From Alphaproteobacteria bacterium (GTDB taxonomy: Bacteria; Pseudomonadota; Alphaproteobacteria; UBA828): 64,000 nt of DNA. A program made the position numbers and the translations under genes. The notes beneath the pieces were generated by a model. That model was not told the origin of the DNA and did no database searches. It was given only the letters and a program-made list of their open reading frames with translations. The stretch covers positions 20,312-84,311 of the forward strand of contig WTGU01000087.1 of the NCBI GenBank assembly GCA_011523425.1, written 5' to 3'. Shown in pieces: positions 17,231-25,304 of the stretch (positions are counted from its first letter, which is position 1; each line of letters opens with the position of its first letter).

Positions 17231-20200
17231 TTATTCTTCCTCGTCGCTTCTCCCGCCCAGAAACGAGAACAGGTTGCGGAGGAAGCCTGGCGTGAGCACG
17301 GTGAGCGGGTTCACCTGGATTTCCGGCTCCTCGGTCGTGCCGCTGACCTGGTAGGCGGCCGCGAACAGCCCCTCGCCCTTCCCGCCGGTCAGCAGCTCGC
17401 CGATCACGGGAACGACCTCGACGAGGGTGTTGAGCGTATGGGCCGGAACGATCGTGCCCCGCATGTTCACCCGCTCCGTTTCGAGATCGACGGTTCCTTC
17501 CGCATTGACGCCGACGACGAAGCCGGACGTTCGAGCCTCCCGGATGGTCAGGACGTCGTCTTCGATCGAGAAGGGCATCTCCAATTCCGAGAACGCGATG
17601 CCATCGCCCCGCAGGATGTCCACCAGGCCGAACAGCGTGGCGATGGAGAGGAGCTGCGCGAGGGTCGGCGCGTTGATCACGCGGTAGTCGTCTATCCTGA
17701 CCGTGCCGGTAATGGGCACGCCCGGCCGGTCATCGTGCAGCACAGCCTCGAGCAGAAGCTCGCCGCCGACGGCATTGTCGTAGATGTCGAAGGCGTGGGC
17801 CACCGCGCCGGCGTCGCTGGAACGCACGGTCACCCTGCGCTTGTTCTCGTGCGGTTCCACCGAGAAGTGCATGGGCACGCCGGTCGCGAGCGTTCCCTCC
17901 ATGAAGCCGGCGTGGCGGCCCCCGGAATCCGATTCGAAACGGGCGCGGACATTGGTCAGCTGCCCGTCGTCGTCGACCACGAGCCGCTCGATATCGAGAT
18001 CGAAGGCAAGTGCGCCGGATCGCGACTCGCTCTCGTCCATCAGACTGTCGAGATAGGGCCGCGCGTCGAAGCTGGACCCTCGAATCGAGACCCGCGTGAT
18101 CCCGTCGTCGATCTCGATTCGGCCGGCGATGTCGTTCATCCCGTTGCGCAGGCTCTCGATGGTGATGTCGCGCACCGTGCCGAGTCCGGGTGCGAGCGTC
18201 GCCTGGCCGACGGCGCTGAGCGTCTCCGTGTCCACCTCGACCCGGGTGAGCTCCACCGAGCCGTCGGGGGAAAAAGCGGCGAGGACGTGCACGCTCCCGG
18301 GCTCGCCGGCGGGCTTGAACCAGTAGAGATCCGGAATCGAGAACTGCGCTTCCGTCGCGTCGAAGTGGAGCTCCGCCCGCGGCGCCTCGTCGCCGCCCGG
18401 ATCGTCGTACTGCGCCTCGATCGCCAGGCTCCCCTGCACATGGGGCGCGAGATCGAGCCCCAGCGCGGCCTGTCCCTCCGGCGTCACCGTCGTGGATACG
18501 TCGAAGCGGCGCGCGAGCGGGGCATCGTCGCCGATCCCCTCCTGCCACGAGATCGTCGCCGGCATGCCCTGAAGGCGGGCCGTGCCGCGCACGTCCATGC
18601 TCCTGTTGTCGACGCCGAGGCTCAGCGCCCCCTCCGTCAGGTCGACGAGGCCGGCGATGCCGTCCAGCCGGGCATCTTGCAGCCGCGCCACCGCGCTCAC
18701 GTCGACCTGCTCGGCCGTGAGCGAACCGATCAGCGGCAGAGAGACCGTGAAGAGCGTCTGCACCCGGCCGCCGGCCCCGCTCGGCTGCAGGCCCGTCTTC
18801 GTCACCAGCGCGAGCCGGGGATGGTCGAGCAGCGCCAGGGCCTCGTCCACCGGCCCTTCGGCCTCGATCATCGTGGAGAGCCGGGGCTCCGCCGAATAGA
18901 AGTCGCTCAGGAGGGCGCTGCCGCGGGAGGCCGTGACGTCCCCGATGCGCCCGCCGCTCATCTCGAGCGCGAGCGAATTGCCGGTGAAGCGCCCGGTGCC
19001 GTCGACCCCCTCTACGGGCGGCAGCGGGCGCAGGTAGTGCATGCTCGCATTCTCGAAGGCGAGCATGCCGGACGCCGCATCGGCGTCGAATCGACCGTCC
19101 TCCAGCGCGCCGGGCGGAAGATCGAGCGCGGCGTCGAATTGGCTGATCACGCCGTCCTCGACGTTCTTGACGATCCAGTTGCGGCCCGGACCGAGAAACG
19201 CCGTCGGCCAGTAGGTTCCGAGTGACTCGAACGGCACGTCGCGCATGCGGAAATTGCCGCGCACCCCGATGCCTGCGTCGGCCTGCCAGATCTCTCCGTC
19301 GAGGAAGAAGCTCGGGCGGTCGGATTCGACGGTGAGCGAGTCGAACTCGAGCCGCGTGAGCGTGTCGTCGACCGAGCCCCGGGCGGCGAGCCGGCGTATC
19401 GGCACCGGCGCGCTGAACACATCCGGCAGGATGATCTCGCCGGGCCCGCCCGTGACGCCGAAGGTGGCACCGCCGGGGGCGCTCTCCGGCGCCAGATCGA
19501 AGGTCACGGTGCCGGAGAGCGGGAGCCGGATGCTGTCGCTCCCCTCGGCCGCTGGTGTCGTGCCCGCGTACCGGATGCCCGCATTCTCGAACACGAGCGT
19601 GCCGGACGCAGACGCGCCGCCGGCCGCGCCCTCCTCCAGCGCGCCGGGCGCGACATCGAGCGCCGCGTCGAGGCTCGTGATCGTGCCGCCCTTGATGCTG
19701 TCGACGATCAGGTCGCGGCCCTCGCCCAGGAAGTCCTCGGGCCAGTAGTCGCCGAGCGAGTCGAACGGCATGTCCCGTATCCGGACGTTTCCGCGCATGC
19801 CGATGCCCGCGTCCGCCTCCCAGATCTCTCCCTCGAGGGAGACACTCGGGCGGTCGGTGTCGACGGTGAGGGAATCGAGGACCAGCCGCGAGAGCGTCTC
19901 GTCGACGGAGCCCGAGATGGCGAGCGTGCGTATCGGCACGGGCGCGGGAAAGACCGCCGGCAGGACGACCTCGCCGGGCCCGCCCGTGATGTCGAAGAAG
20001 GCGCCGCCGGCGCCCTTCTCCGGCGCCAGATCGAAGGTCACGGTGCCGGTGAGCGGGAGCTGAATGCTGTCGCCTCCCTCGGCTGCCGGCGCCGTGCCCG
20101 CGTAGCGGATGCCCGCATTCTCGAACGCGAGCGTGCCGGCTGCCGAGGCGGCGCCGGCCCCGCCCTCCTCCAACGCGCCGGGCGCGATATCGAGCGCCGC

Positions 20201-21415
20201 GTCGAAGGCGGTGATCGTGCCGCCCTTGATGCTGTCGACGATCCAGCTGCGGTCCTCCTCGAGGAAGTCCTCTGGCCAATAGTCGCCGAGCGAGTCGAAC
20301 GGCATGTCGCGCACCCGGACACTTCCGCGCACGCCGATGCCCGCGTCCGCCTCCCAGATCTCTCCCTCAAGGGAGACGCTCGGGCGGTCGGTGCCGACGG
20401 TGAACGAATCGAGGACCAGCCGCGTGAGCGTGTCGTCGACGGAGCCTGAGGCGGCGAGCCTGCGTACCGGCACCGGCGCGGGAAAGACCGCCGGCAGAGC
20501 GACCTCGCCGGGCCCGCCCGTGATGTCGAAGACGGCGCCGCCGAAGGCGCTCCCCGGCGCCAGATCGACGGTCACGGTGCCGGAAAGCGGGAGCCTCCAC
20601 CCGCCCAAGTCCCCAAACTCGGGTGCGATGGCGGCGAGCTGCGACGGTTCGAGCCCCGCGAACGTGACCGCGGCGCTGCCCATCCCGGTCTCCCGGTGGT
20701 GGAAAAGCTGCACCTCCAGATGCGCTTCGGCGTCCTGCACGTGCAGGTCCGTCGAGAGGTGGCCGACGATCGAGGCCTCGTCCAGATCGAGGGTGAGGTC
20801 GGTGGTGGGAGACGTCCAGGTGAGACCGGACGCCTCGTCGTGGAGGTCCACGGCGGCGTCGCTGAGGGCGACGCGCCGGAGCCGTGCCATCGGGTGGTCC
20901 TCGCGGGGCGGGTCGAGCAGGTCGGCCACCAGATCGTCGGCGGCGTCGCTGGAGTCGGTGGCGCCGGCAGCATCGGCAGCGCCCGCCTCCACGCGGCCGT
21001 CTCCGCTGCCGGCGAGGTGAAGCTGGCCGTCGAGGCTGCGAACCAGGCCGAGGCGCGGCTCCCGAAGCTCGATCGAGGTCGGCGCGACGACGCCTCGCAG
21101 AAGCGCCGCGCCGCTCAGTCCGATCGCCGCCGCCGGCACCTGTGCCAGGGTTTCGCCCTCGGTATCCGCGATGCGCAGATCGGTCAGCTGGATTTCGAGC
21201 GGATGGCCCCAGCCGGCCCAGACCAGGAGAGTGTCCTCGAATTCGAAGCGGTAGGAGAGGTCCTCGCCATGCAGGGCCTCCTCCACGTAGGGAGAGAGGA
21301 AGCCGAGCGAGAGCGGCCCCTCGGTCAGGCGCCAGGCGCCCAGGCCGAAGACGACGGCCAGTGCGCCGAACAGCGCGCCGAATACGTGGAGAGCGACGCG
21401 GGCCGTCGATCTCAT
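17231..21415 (-). CDS. AsmA/YhdP-like envelope protein with three tandem internal repeats
   Basis: A 1394-residue protein with one N-terminal transmembrane segment (about residues 9-28), after which it should be periplasmic. The C-terminal 150 residues (LSIATLFGLVDILRGDGIAF, then GTIVPAHTLN) match the AsmA-like/DUF3971 end of YhdP-type proteins, which bridge inner and outer membranes and help move phospholipids. Residues about 280-800 contain three units of exactly 178 residues. Large size, hydrophobic beta-rich repeats and position agree with a lipid-bridge protein. I chose the ATG at 21415 because the membrane segment follows directly. It is divergent from glnE. Confidence 0.85.
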   Translation of the reverse strand: MRSTARVALHVFGALFGALAVVFGLGAWRLTEGPLSLGFLSPYVEEALHGEDLSYRFEFEDTLLVWAGWGHPLEIQLTDLRIADTEGETLAQVPAAAIGLSGAALLRGVVAPTSIELREPRLGLVRSLDGQLHLAGSGDGRVEAGAADAAGATDSSDAADDLVADLLDPPREDHPMARLRRVALSDAAVDLHDEASGLTWTSPTTDLTLDLDEASIVGHLSTDLHVQDAEAHLEVQLFHHRETGMGSAAVTFAGLEPSQLAAIAPEFGDLGGWRLPLSGTVTVDLAPGSAFGGAVFDITGGPGEVALPAVFPAPVPVRRLAASGSVDDTLTRLVLDSFTVGTDRPSVSLEGEIWEADAGIGVRGSVRVRDMPFDSLGDYWPEDFLEEDRSWIVDSIKGGTITAFDAALDIAPGALEEGGAGAASAAGTLAFENAGIRYAGTAPAAEGGDSIQLPLTGTVTFDLAPEKGAGGAFFDITGGPGEVVLPAVFPAPVPIRTLAISGSVDETLSRLVLDSLTVDTDRPSVSLEGEIWEADAGIGMRGNVRIRDMPFDSLGDYWPEDFLGEGRDLIVDSIKGGTITSLDAALDVAPGALEEGAAGGASASGTLVFENAGIRYAGTTPAAEGSDSIRLPLSGTVTFDLAPESAPGGATFGVTGGPGEIILPDVFSAPVPIRRLAARGSVDDTLTRLEFDSLTVESDRPSFFLDGEIWQADAGIGVRGNFRMRDVPFESLGTYWPTAFLGPGRNWIVKNVEDGVISQFDAALDLPPGALEDGRFDADAASGMLAFENASMHYLRPLPPVEGVDGTGRFTGNSLALEMSGGRIGDVTASRGSALLSDFYSAEPRLSTMIEAEGPVDEALALLDHPRLALVTKTGLQPSGAGGRVQTLFTVSLPLIGSLTAEQVDVSAVARLQDARLDGIAGLVDLTEGALSLGVDNRSMDVRGTARLQGMPATISWQEGIGDDAPLARRFDVSTTVTPEGQAALGLDLAPHVQGSLAIEAQYDDPGGDEAPRAELHFDATEAQFSIPDLYWFKPAGEPGSVHVLAAFSPDGSVELTRVEVDTETLSAVGQATLAPGLGTVRDITIESLRNGMNDIAGRIEIDDGITRVSIRGSSFDARPYLDSLMDESESRSGALAFDLDIERLVVDDDGQLTNVRARFESDSGGRHAGFMEGTLATGVPMHFSVEPHENKRRVTVRSSDAGAVAHAFDIYDNAVGGELLLEAVLHDDRPGVPITGTVRIDDYRVINAPTLAQLLSIATLFGLVDILRGDGIAFSELEMPFSIEDDVLTIREARTSGFVVGVNAEGTVDLETERVNMRGTIVPAHTLNTLVEVVPVIGELLTGGKGEGLFAAAYQVSGTTEEPEIQVNPLTVLTPGFLRNLFSFLGGRSDEEE
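19010..20580 (-). repeat. Three in-frame 534-bp tandem repeats in the AsmA-like gene
   Basis: The same DNA anchor (GGTCACGGTG) recurs at 19502, 20036 and 20570, spaced exactly 534 bp, or 178 codons. Each unit encodes SGTV(T)(V/F)DLAP, ITGGPGE or VTGGPGE, FDSLGDYWPEDFL or a variant, and FENA(G/S). Units 1 and 2 are nearly identical at the DNA level; unit 3 has diverged more. Confidence 0.9.
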
Positions 21416-21462
21416 CTCGGTGGTCCGGAGACGGCCGCTGCTGCCGCGCCCCTGCGCCCCCT

Positions 21463-21504
21463 TTGCCTGTTCCCGCCGCCGATCCTTGTAATACAATCGG
21501 TGCG
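21463..21504 (+). promoter_or_regulatory. Possible glnE promoter giving a leaderless transcript
   Basis: TACAAT at 21492-21497 is a good -10 element, with TTCCCG 16 bases upstream as a poor -35. Transcription would begin about three bases before the GTG at 21507, and no Shine-Dalgarno sequence precedes that GTG. The region also separates glnE from the divergent AsmA-like gene. Confidence 0.3.
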
Positions 21505-21506
21505 CG

Positions 21507-24476
21507 GTGTCCCTCTTGCCCTTCCTTAGAGACGATGCGGAGCATCCCGTCCCGGCCCCGGCCGAGCGCGCCCAAGCGGGTCGGGAAGCATGGCTGCAGG
21601 CCGCCGCCGCGCTCGGCGGCAGCGACGAGACGTTTGCCGCCGCCCTTGCCGGCGAGCGGCGCGCCGGCGCCTTCCTCGACGGCGTGTTGGGCTCGAGTCC
21701 CGCGCTCGGCCGGGCGCTCGCCCGCGAGCCAGGCCAGCTTCGCACCATGGCGGAAAACGGGCCCGAGGCAGCGCTCGGCGGCGCGCTCGACGAGATCGCC
21801 GGCCATGCCTGCCTGAGCGATGACCGTCGCGCCGTCGCCATCCGGCTGCGGACGGCCAAGCGGCGGGCGTCGCTCGTCATCGCGCTCGCCGATCTCGCCG
21901 GCGCCTGGCCGCTGGAGACGGTATCGGCGGCGCTGACCCGCACAGCCGAGGCCGTGCTGGCCGGCACGCTCAACCATCTGCTCCACGTGGCCATGGCGCG
22001 CGGTGCGCTCGCGCCGGCGGACCGGGACGAGCCGGCAGCGACCAGCGGGCTGACGGTTCTCGGCGTCGGCAGGCTGGGAGCGGGCGAGCTCACCTATGCG
22101 AGCGAGCTCGACCTCGTCGTGCTGTTCGACCCGGAGCGGGTGCAGAGCGGCGGGCGCGGCGAGCCGACGGAGATCCTGCACCGCCTGGTTCGCGATCTCA
22201 CCGCCATTCTGGAAGACCGCACCGACGAAGGCAGCATCTACCGGACCGACCTCAGGCTCAGGCCCGACATCGGCGGCACGCCGCTCGCGCTCTCCACCCT
22301 GGCGGCCGAGCAGTATTACGAGAGCCACGGCCAGAATTGGGAACGCGCCGCGATGATCAAGGCGCGCCCGGTCGCCGGCGATCCGGCGGTCGGCGCCGCC
22401 ATGATCGAGCGTCTGCGCCCCTTCATCTGGCGCAAGTACCTGGATTTCGCCGCCATTCAGGACATCCAGTCGATCAAGCGCCAGATCAACGCGGAGCCCG
22501 GTCGCCGCCTGGCCGACATCGCCGGCCACGATATCGAGCTCGGCCGGGGCGGCATTCGCCAGATCGAGCTCTATGCCCAAACGCAGCAGCTCATCTGGGG
22601 CGGCCGGGATCCGGCGCTCCGCGCGCGCGCGACCTGCGACGCGCTGGAGGCGCTCGCCGCCGCCGGCCATGCGAGCCGGGAGACGGCGGACGAGCTGATC
22701 GCCTCGTACCGCTTTCACCGCCGGCTCGAGCAGCGCGTGCAGTTGATCGGGGGCGAGCCGGTCTGGCGGGTGCCGGACGACGCCGAGAGCCGCGCCGCGC
22801 TCGCCCGCTTCGCCGGTCTTGCCGACGAGGGCGCCCTTGCGGACGCGCTGCTCGCCCGCGTGCACGCCGTCGAGCGGCACTATGCCGCGCTCTTCGAGGA
22901 CGAGCCGGCACTCGGCGGCGAGGACGGCAACCTGGTGTTCACCGGCACCGACGACGATCCCGACACCCTCGCGAGCCTCACGCGGATGGGCTTCGCCGAT
23001 GCGCCGGCCGTCTCCTCGACGATACGCCACTGGCACCACGGCCGAATCCGGGCGACCCGCAGCACGCGGGCGCGCGAGCTTCTGACCGAGCTGATGCCGG
23101 CTCTCCTGCGTGCGCTGGCCAACACGGCCGATCCGGACTCCGCCTTCCGCAAGCTCGACGAGTTTCTCGGCAGGCTGCCGTCCGGCGTGCAGCCCTTCCT
23201 GCTGCTCCACGACAATCCCGGCCTGCTCGCCACCCTTGCCGAGATCCTGGGCAGCGCGCCGCGCATCGCCCTGCATCTCAGCCGCAACCCGTCCCTGCTC
23301 GAAGGACTCATCAGCGGCGACCTCCACCAGCGGCTGCCGGAGCGGGACGAGCTGAACGACGATGTCGAGCGCACGCTCGCGCCGATGGCCGAGTTTACGC
23401 ACATGCTCGACGGCGTGAGGCGCTGGCAGCACCAGCGCGAGTTCCAGGTCGGCATGCAGATCCTGCGGGGCGACGTGCCCGTGGACAAGCTGTCGGGCGC
23501 GCTCTCGGATATTGCCGATACCGTCATCGGTGCGCTGCTCCCCCGGGTGCAGGAGGAGTTCGCCCGGCGGCACGGCTCGGTGCCGGGCACCGCCTTCGCC
23601 GTGCTCGGCATGGGCAAGCTCGGCAGCCGCGAGCTGACCTTCGACAGCGACCTCGACGTCGTCTTCCTCTATGGCGCACCGGACGGGGGCGACACACACT
23701 CGGACGGAGCACAGGCGCTCGCGCCCAGCCACTACTACGCCCGCTTCAGCCAGCGCCTCTCGCACGCCGTCAGCGCGCTTACCGCCGAGGGACGGCTCTA
23801 CGAGATCGACACGCGGCTCCGCCCGTCAGGCGAATCGGGGCCGCTCGCCACCGAGGCCGCCGCCTTCAGCCGCTACCACGAGCAGGACGCCTGGACCTGG
23901 GAGCACATGGCGCTCACCCGGGCCAGGCCGGTGGCGGGCGACGATGCCCTCTCGGCTGCGGCGATGGAGGGGATCAGGGCGGTCCTCTGCGCCCGCCGCG
24001 AGCCGGAGAGGCTGCTCGCCGACGTGGCCTCGATGCGCGAGCGGGTGGCCGGCGAGCGTGAGACCGGGAACCGGTGGCGCCTCAAGCATGTGCGGGGCGG
24101 CCTGCTCGACCTCGAATTCATCGCGCAATACCACCTCCTGCTCCACGCCACCCGGCACCCGTCGATCCTGGTCCAGTCGACGCAGTCGATGTTCAGGCGG
24201 CTGGGGGAGGCCGGCATTCTGGACAACGAGGAGGCGTTCGACCTCGCCGACATGGTCGCCTTCCTCCAGCGCCTCCAGGGCCTGCTCAGGCTCACCGTCG
24301 GCACCAATCGCGACGTCGAGCGCTTCACCCCCGGCGTCCGCGAGACCCTGGCGCGGGCCACGGGCGCAGATAGCTTCGCCGCCCTGGAGGAGAGGATCGT
24401 CGCCGTTCAGGATCGCGTCCGCGCCGTCTATCATCGCCTGATCGCAGGCCCGGCGGCGGCGCTCGGCGGAGAGTGA
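21507..24476 (+). CDS. glnE: Bifunctional glutamine synthetase adenylyltransferase/deadenylylase
   Basis: A 989-residue protein of the usual GlnE length with two nucleotidyltransferase halves separated by a PII-responsive linker. It attaches or removes AMP on glutamine synthetase according to nitrogen status. The N-terminal half has GVGRLGAGELTYASELD and the C-terminal half GMGKLGSRELTFDSDLD, followed by YEIDTRLRPSGESG and KHVRGGLLDLEF. In the N-terminal (deadenylylating) half the first metal-binding Asp is Glu (E200). The start is a GTG without a clear ribosome site. No glutamine synthetase gene is in the window. Confidence 0.94.
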   Translation: MSLLPFLRDDAEHPVPAPAERAQAGREAWLQAAAALGGSDETFAAALAGERRAGAFLDGVLGSSPALGRALAREPGQLRTMAENGPEAALGGALDEIAGHACLSDDRRAVAIRLRTAKRRASLVIALADLAGAWPLETVSAALTRTAEAVLAGTLNHLLHVAMARGALAPADRDEPAATSGLTVLGVGRLGAGELTYASELDLVVLFDPERVQSGGRGEPTEILHRLVRDLTAILEDRTDEGSIYRTDLRLRPDIGGTPLALSTLAAEQYYESHGQNWERAAMIKARPVAGDPAVGAAMIERLRPFIWRKYLDFAAIQDIQSIKRQINAEPGRRLADIAGHDIELGRGGIRQIELYAQTQQLIWGGRDPALRARATCDALEALAAAGHASRETADELIASYRFHRRLEQRVQLIGGEPVWRVPDDAESRAALARFAGLADEGALADALLARVHAVERHYAALFEDEPALGGEDGNLVFTGTDDDPDTLASLTRMGFADAPAVSSTIRHWHHGRIRATRSTRARELLTELMPALLRALANTADPDSAFRKLDEFLGRLPSGVQPFLLLHDNPGLLATLAEILGSAPRIALHLSRNPSLLEGLISGDLHQRLPERDELNDDVERTLAPMAEFTHMLDGVRRWQHQREFQVGMQILRGDVPVDKLSGALSDIADTVIGALLPRVQEEFARRHGSVPGTAFAVLGMGKLGSRELTFDSDLDVVFLYGAPDGGDTHSDGAQALAPSHYYARFSQRLSHAVSALTAEGRLYEIDTRLRPSGESGPLATEAAAFSRYHEQDAWTWEHMALTRARPVAGDDALSAAAMEGIRAVLCARREPERLLADVASMRERVAGERETGNRWRLKHVRGGLLDLEFIAQYHLLLHATRHPSILVQSTQSMFRRLGEAGILDNEEAFDLADMVAFLQRLQGLLRLTVGTNRDVERFTPGVRETLARATGADSFAALEERIVAVQDRVRAVYHRLIAGPAAALGGE

Positions 24477-24500
24477 CGGGAAAACGAGGGGAAATCGCAC

Positions 24501-24986
24501 ATGACGACGGTAATCGACGCGGGCCAGCCTGCGCCCGCATTCACGGCGCCAACCGACGGCGGCGGCTCGCTCAGCCTCGAAAGCCTGCGCGGCAAGGCGG
24601 TGGTGCTCTACTTCTACCCCCGCGACGACACGCCGGGCTGCACCCGCGAAGCGCAGGAGTTCACCGAAGCCCTGCCCGCGTTCGCGGCTGCCGGCGCCGA
24701 GATCGTCGGCGTCTCCAAGGATTCCGCCGCGAAGCACGACAGGTTCAGGGAGAAGTACGGTCTCCCCTTCACCCTCGTCTCCGATGCCGACGGCGATATC
24801 TGCGAGCGCTACGGCGTCTGGGTGGAGAAGAAGAACTACGGCAAGACCTACCTGGGCATCGAGCGCGCGACCTTCCTCATCGACGCCGACGGCACCGTTG
24901 CCGAGGTCTGGCGCAAGGTGAAGGTGGCCGGCCACGTGGAGAAGGTGCTGGAGGCGGTCAAGGACCTGAGCCGGGCCGGCGGCTGA
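24501..24986 (+). CDS. bcp: Thioredoxin-dependent thiol peroxidase (BCP/PrxQ)
   Basis: A 161-residue atypical peroxiredoxin that reduces hydrogen and organic peroxides. The peroxidatic cysteine is C47 in DDTPGCTREA. The resolving cysteine commonly found five residues later is Gln here, while another cysteine occurs near residue 100 (DICERYG), so it may act as a 1-Cys enzyme or use the distal Cys. It begins 24 bp after glnE on the same strand; the ATG follows an AGGGGAAA ribosome-site-like stretch. Confidence 0.93.
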   Translation: MTTVIDAGQPAPAFTAPTDGGGSLSLESLRGKAVVLYFYPRDDTPGCTREAQEFTEALPAFAAAGAEIVGVSKDSAAKHDRFREKYGLPFTLVSDADGDICERYGVWVEKKNYGKTYLGIERATFLIDADGTVAEVWRKVKVAGHVEKVLEAVKDLSRAGG

Positions 24987-25061
24987 CGGCCGCAGCGCGA
25001 TCTCGATGTAACCCGCCCGTTCCCCCACGGTGTCACGCCCGGCGAGGCCGGACGCGCCGGC

Positions 25062-25304
25062 TTAGCCTCCCTTGAACGGCCGGAAGAGGCTGATGGTGTC
25101 GTCGGGCGAAAGGGGGGTCTCGGGCCAATAGTCGCGGGGGACGGCCTCGCCGTTCACCATGGCGAGCAGCGCCGGATCGCCGTCCACGCCGAGGCCCGAC
25201 AGCGCGTCCGCGACGCTCGCGCCCGCCGCGAGGTCGAGAGTGCGCCTCTTCGCGCTGCCGAACTGGGGGAGCTCGATGGCGACGAGCTCCACCGTCACCT
25301 TCAT
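25062..25304 (-). CDS. MoaD/ThiS-family sulfur carrier paired with an aldehyde oxidoreductase
   Basis: An 80-residue beta-grasp protein ending in the diglycine FKGG that is adenylated and thiocarboxylated in sulfur carriers of molybdopterin or thiamine synthesis. The family motif AMVNGE is present. The ATG at 25304 overlaps the stop of the upstream oxidoreductase by four bases (ATGA). AOR-type enzymes need a pyranopterin dithiolene, so a dedicated MoaD supplying sulfur for that cofactor is the likely role; a ThiS-like role cannot be excluded. It is convergent with bcp, 75 bp away. Confidence 0.82.
   Translation of the reverse strand: MKVTVELVAIELPQFGSAKRRTLDLAAGASVADALSGLGVDGDPALLAMVNGEAVPRDYWPETPLSPDDTISLFRPFKGG

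Noticed and set aside
20367..23765. Minus-strand frame of 1132 codons across glnE and the AsmA-like gene
   Set aside because: It runs antisense through glnE and in a wrong phase through the AsmA gene; no recognisable domains.
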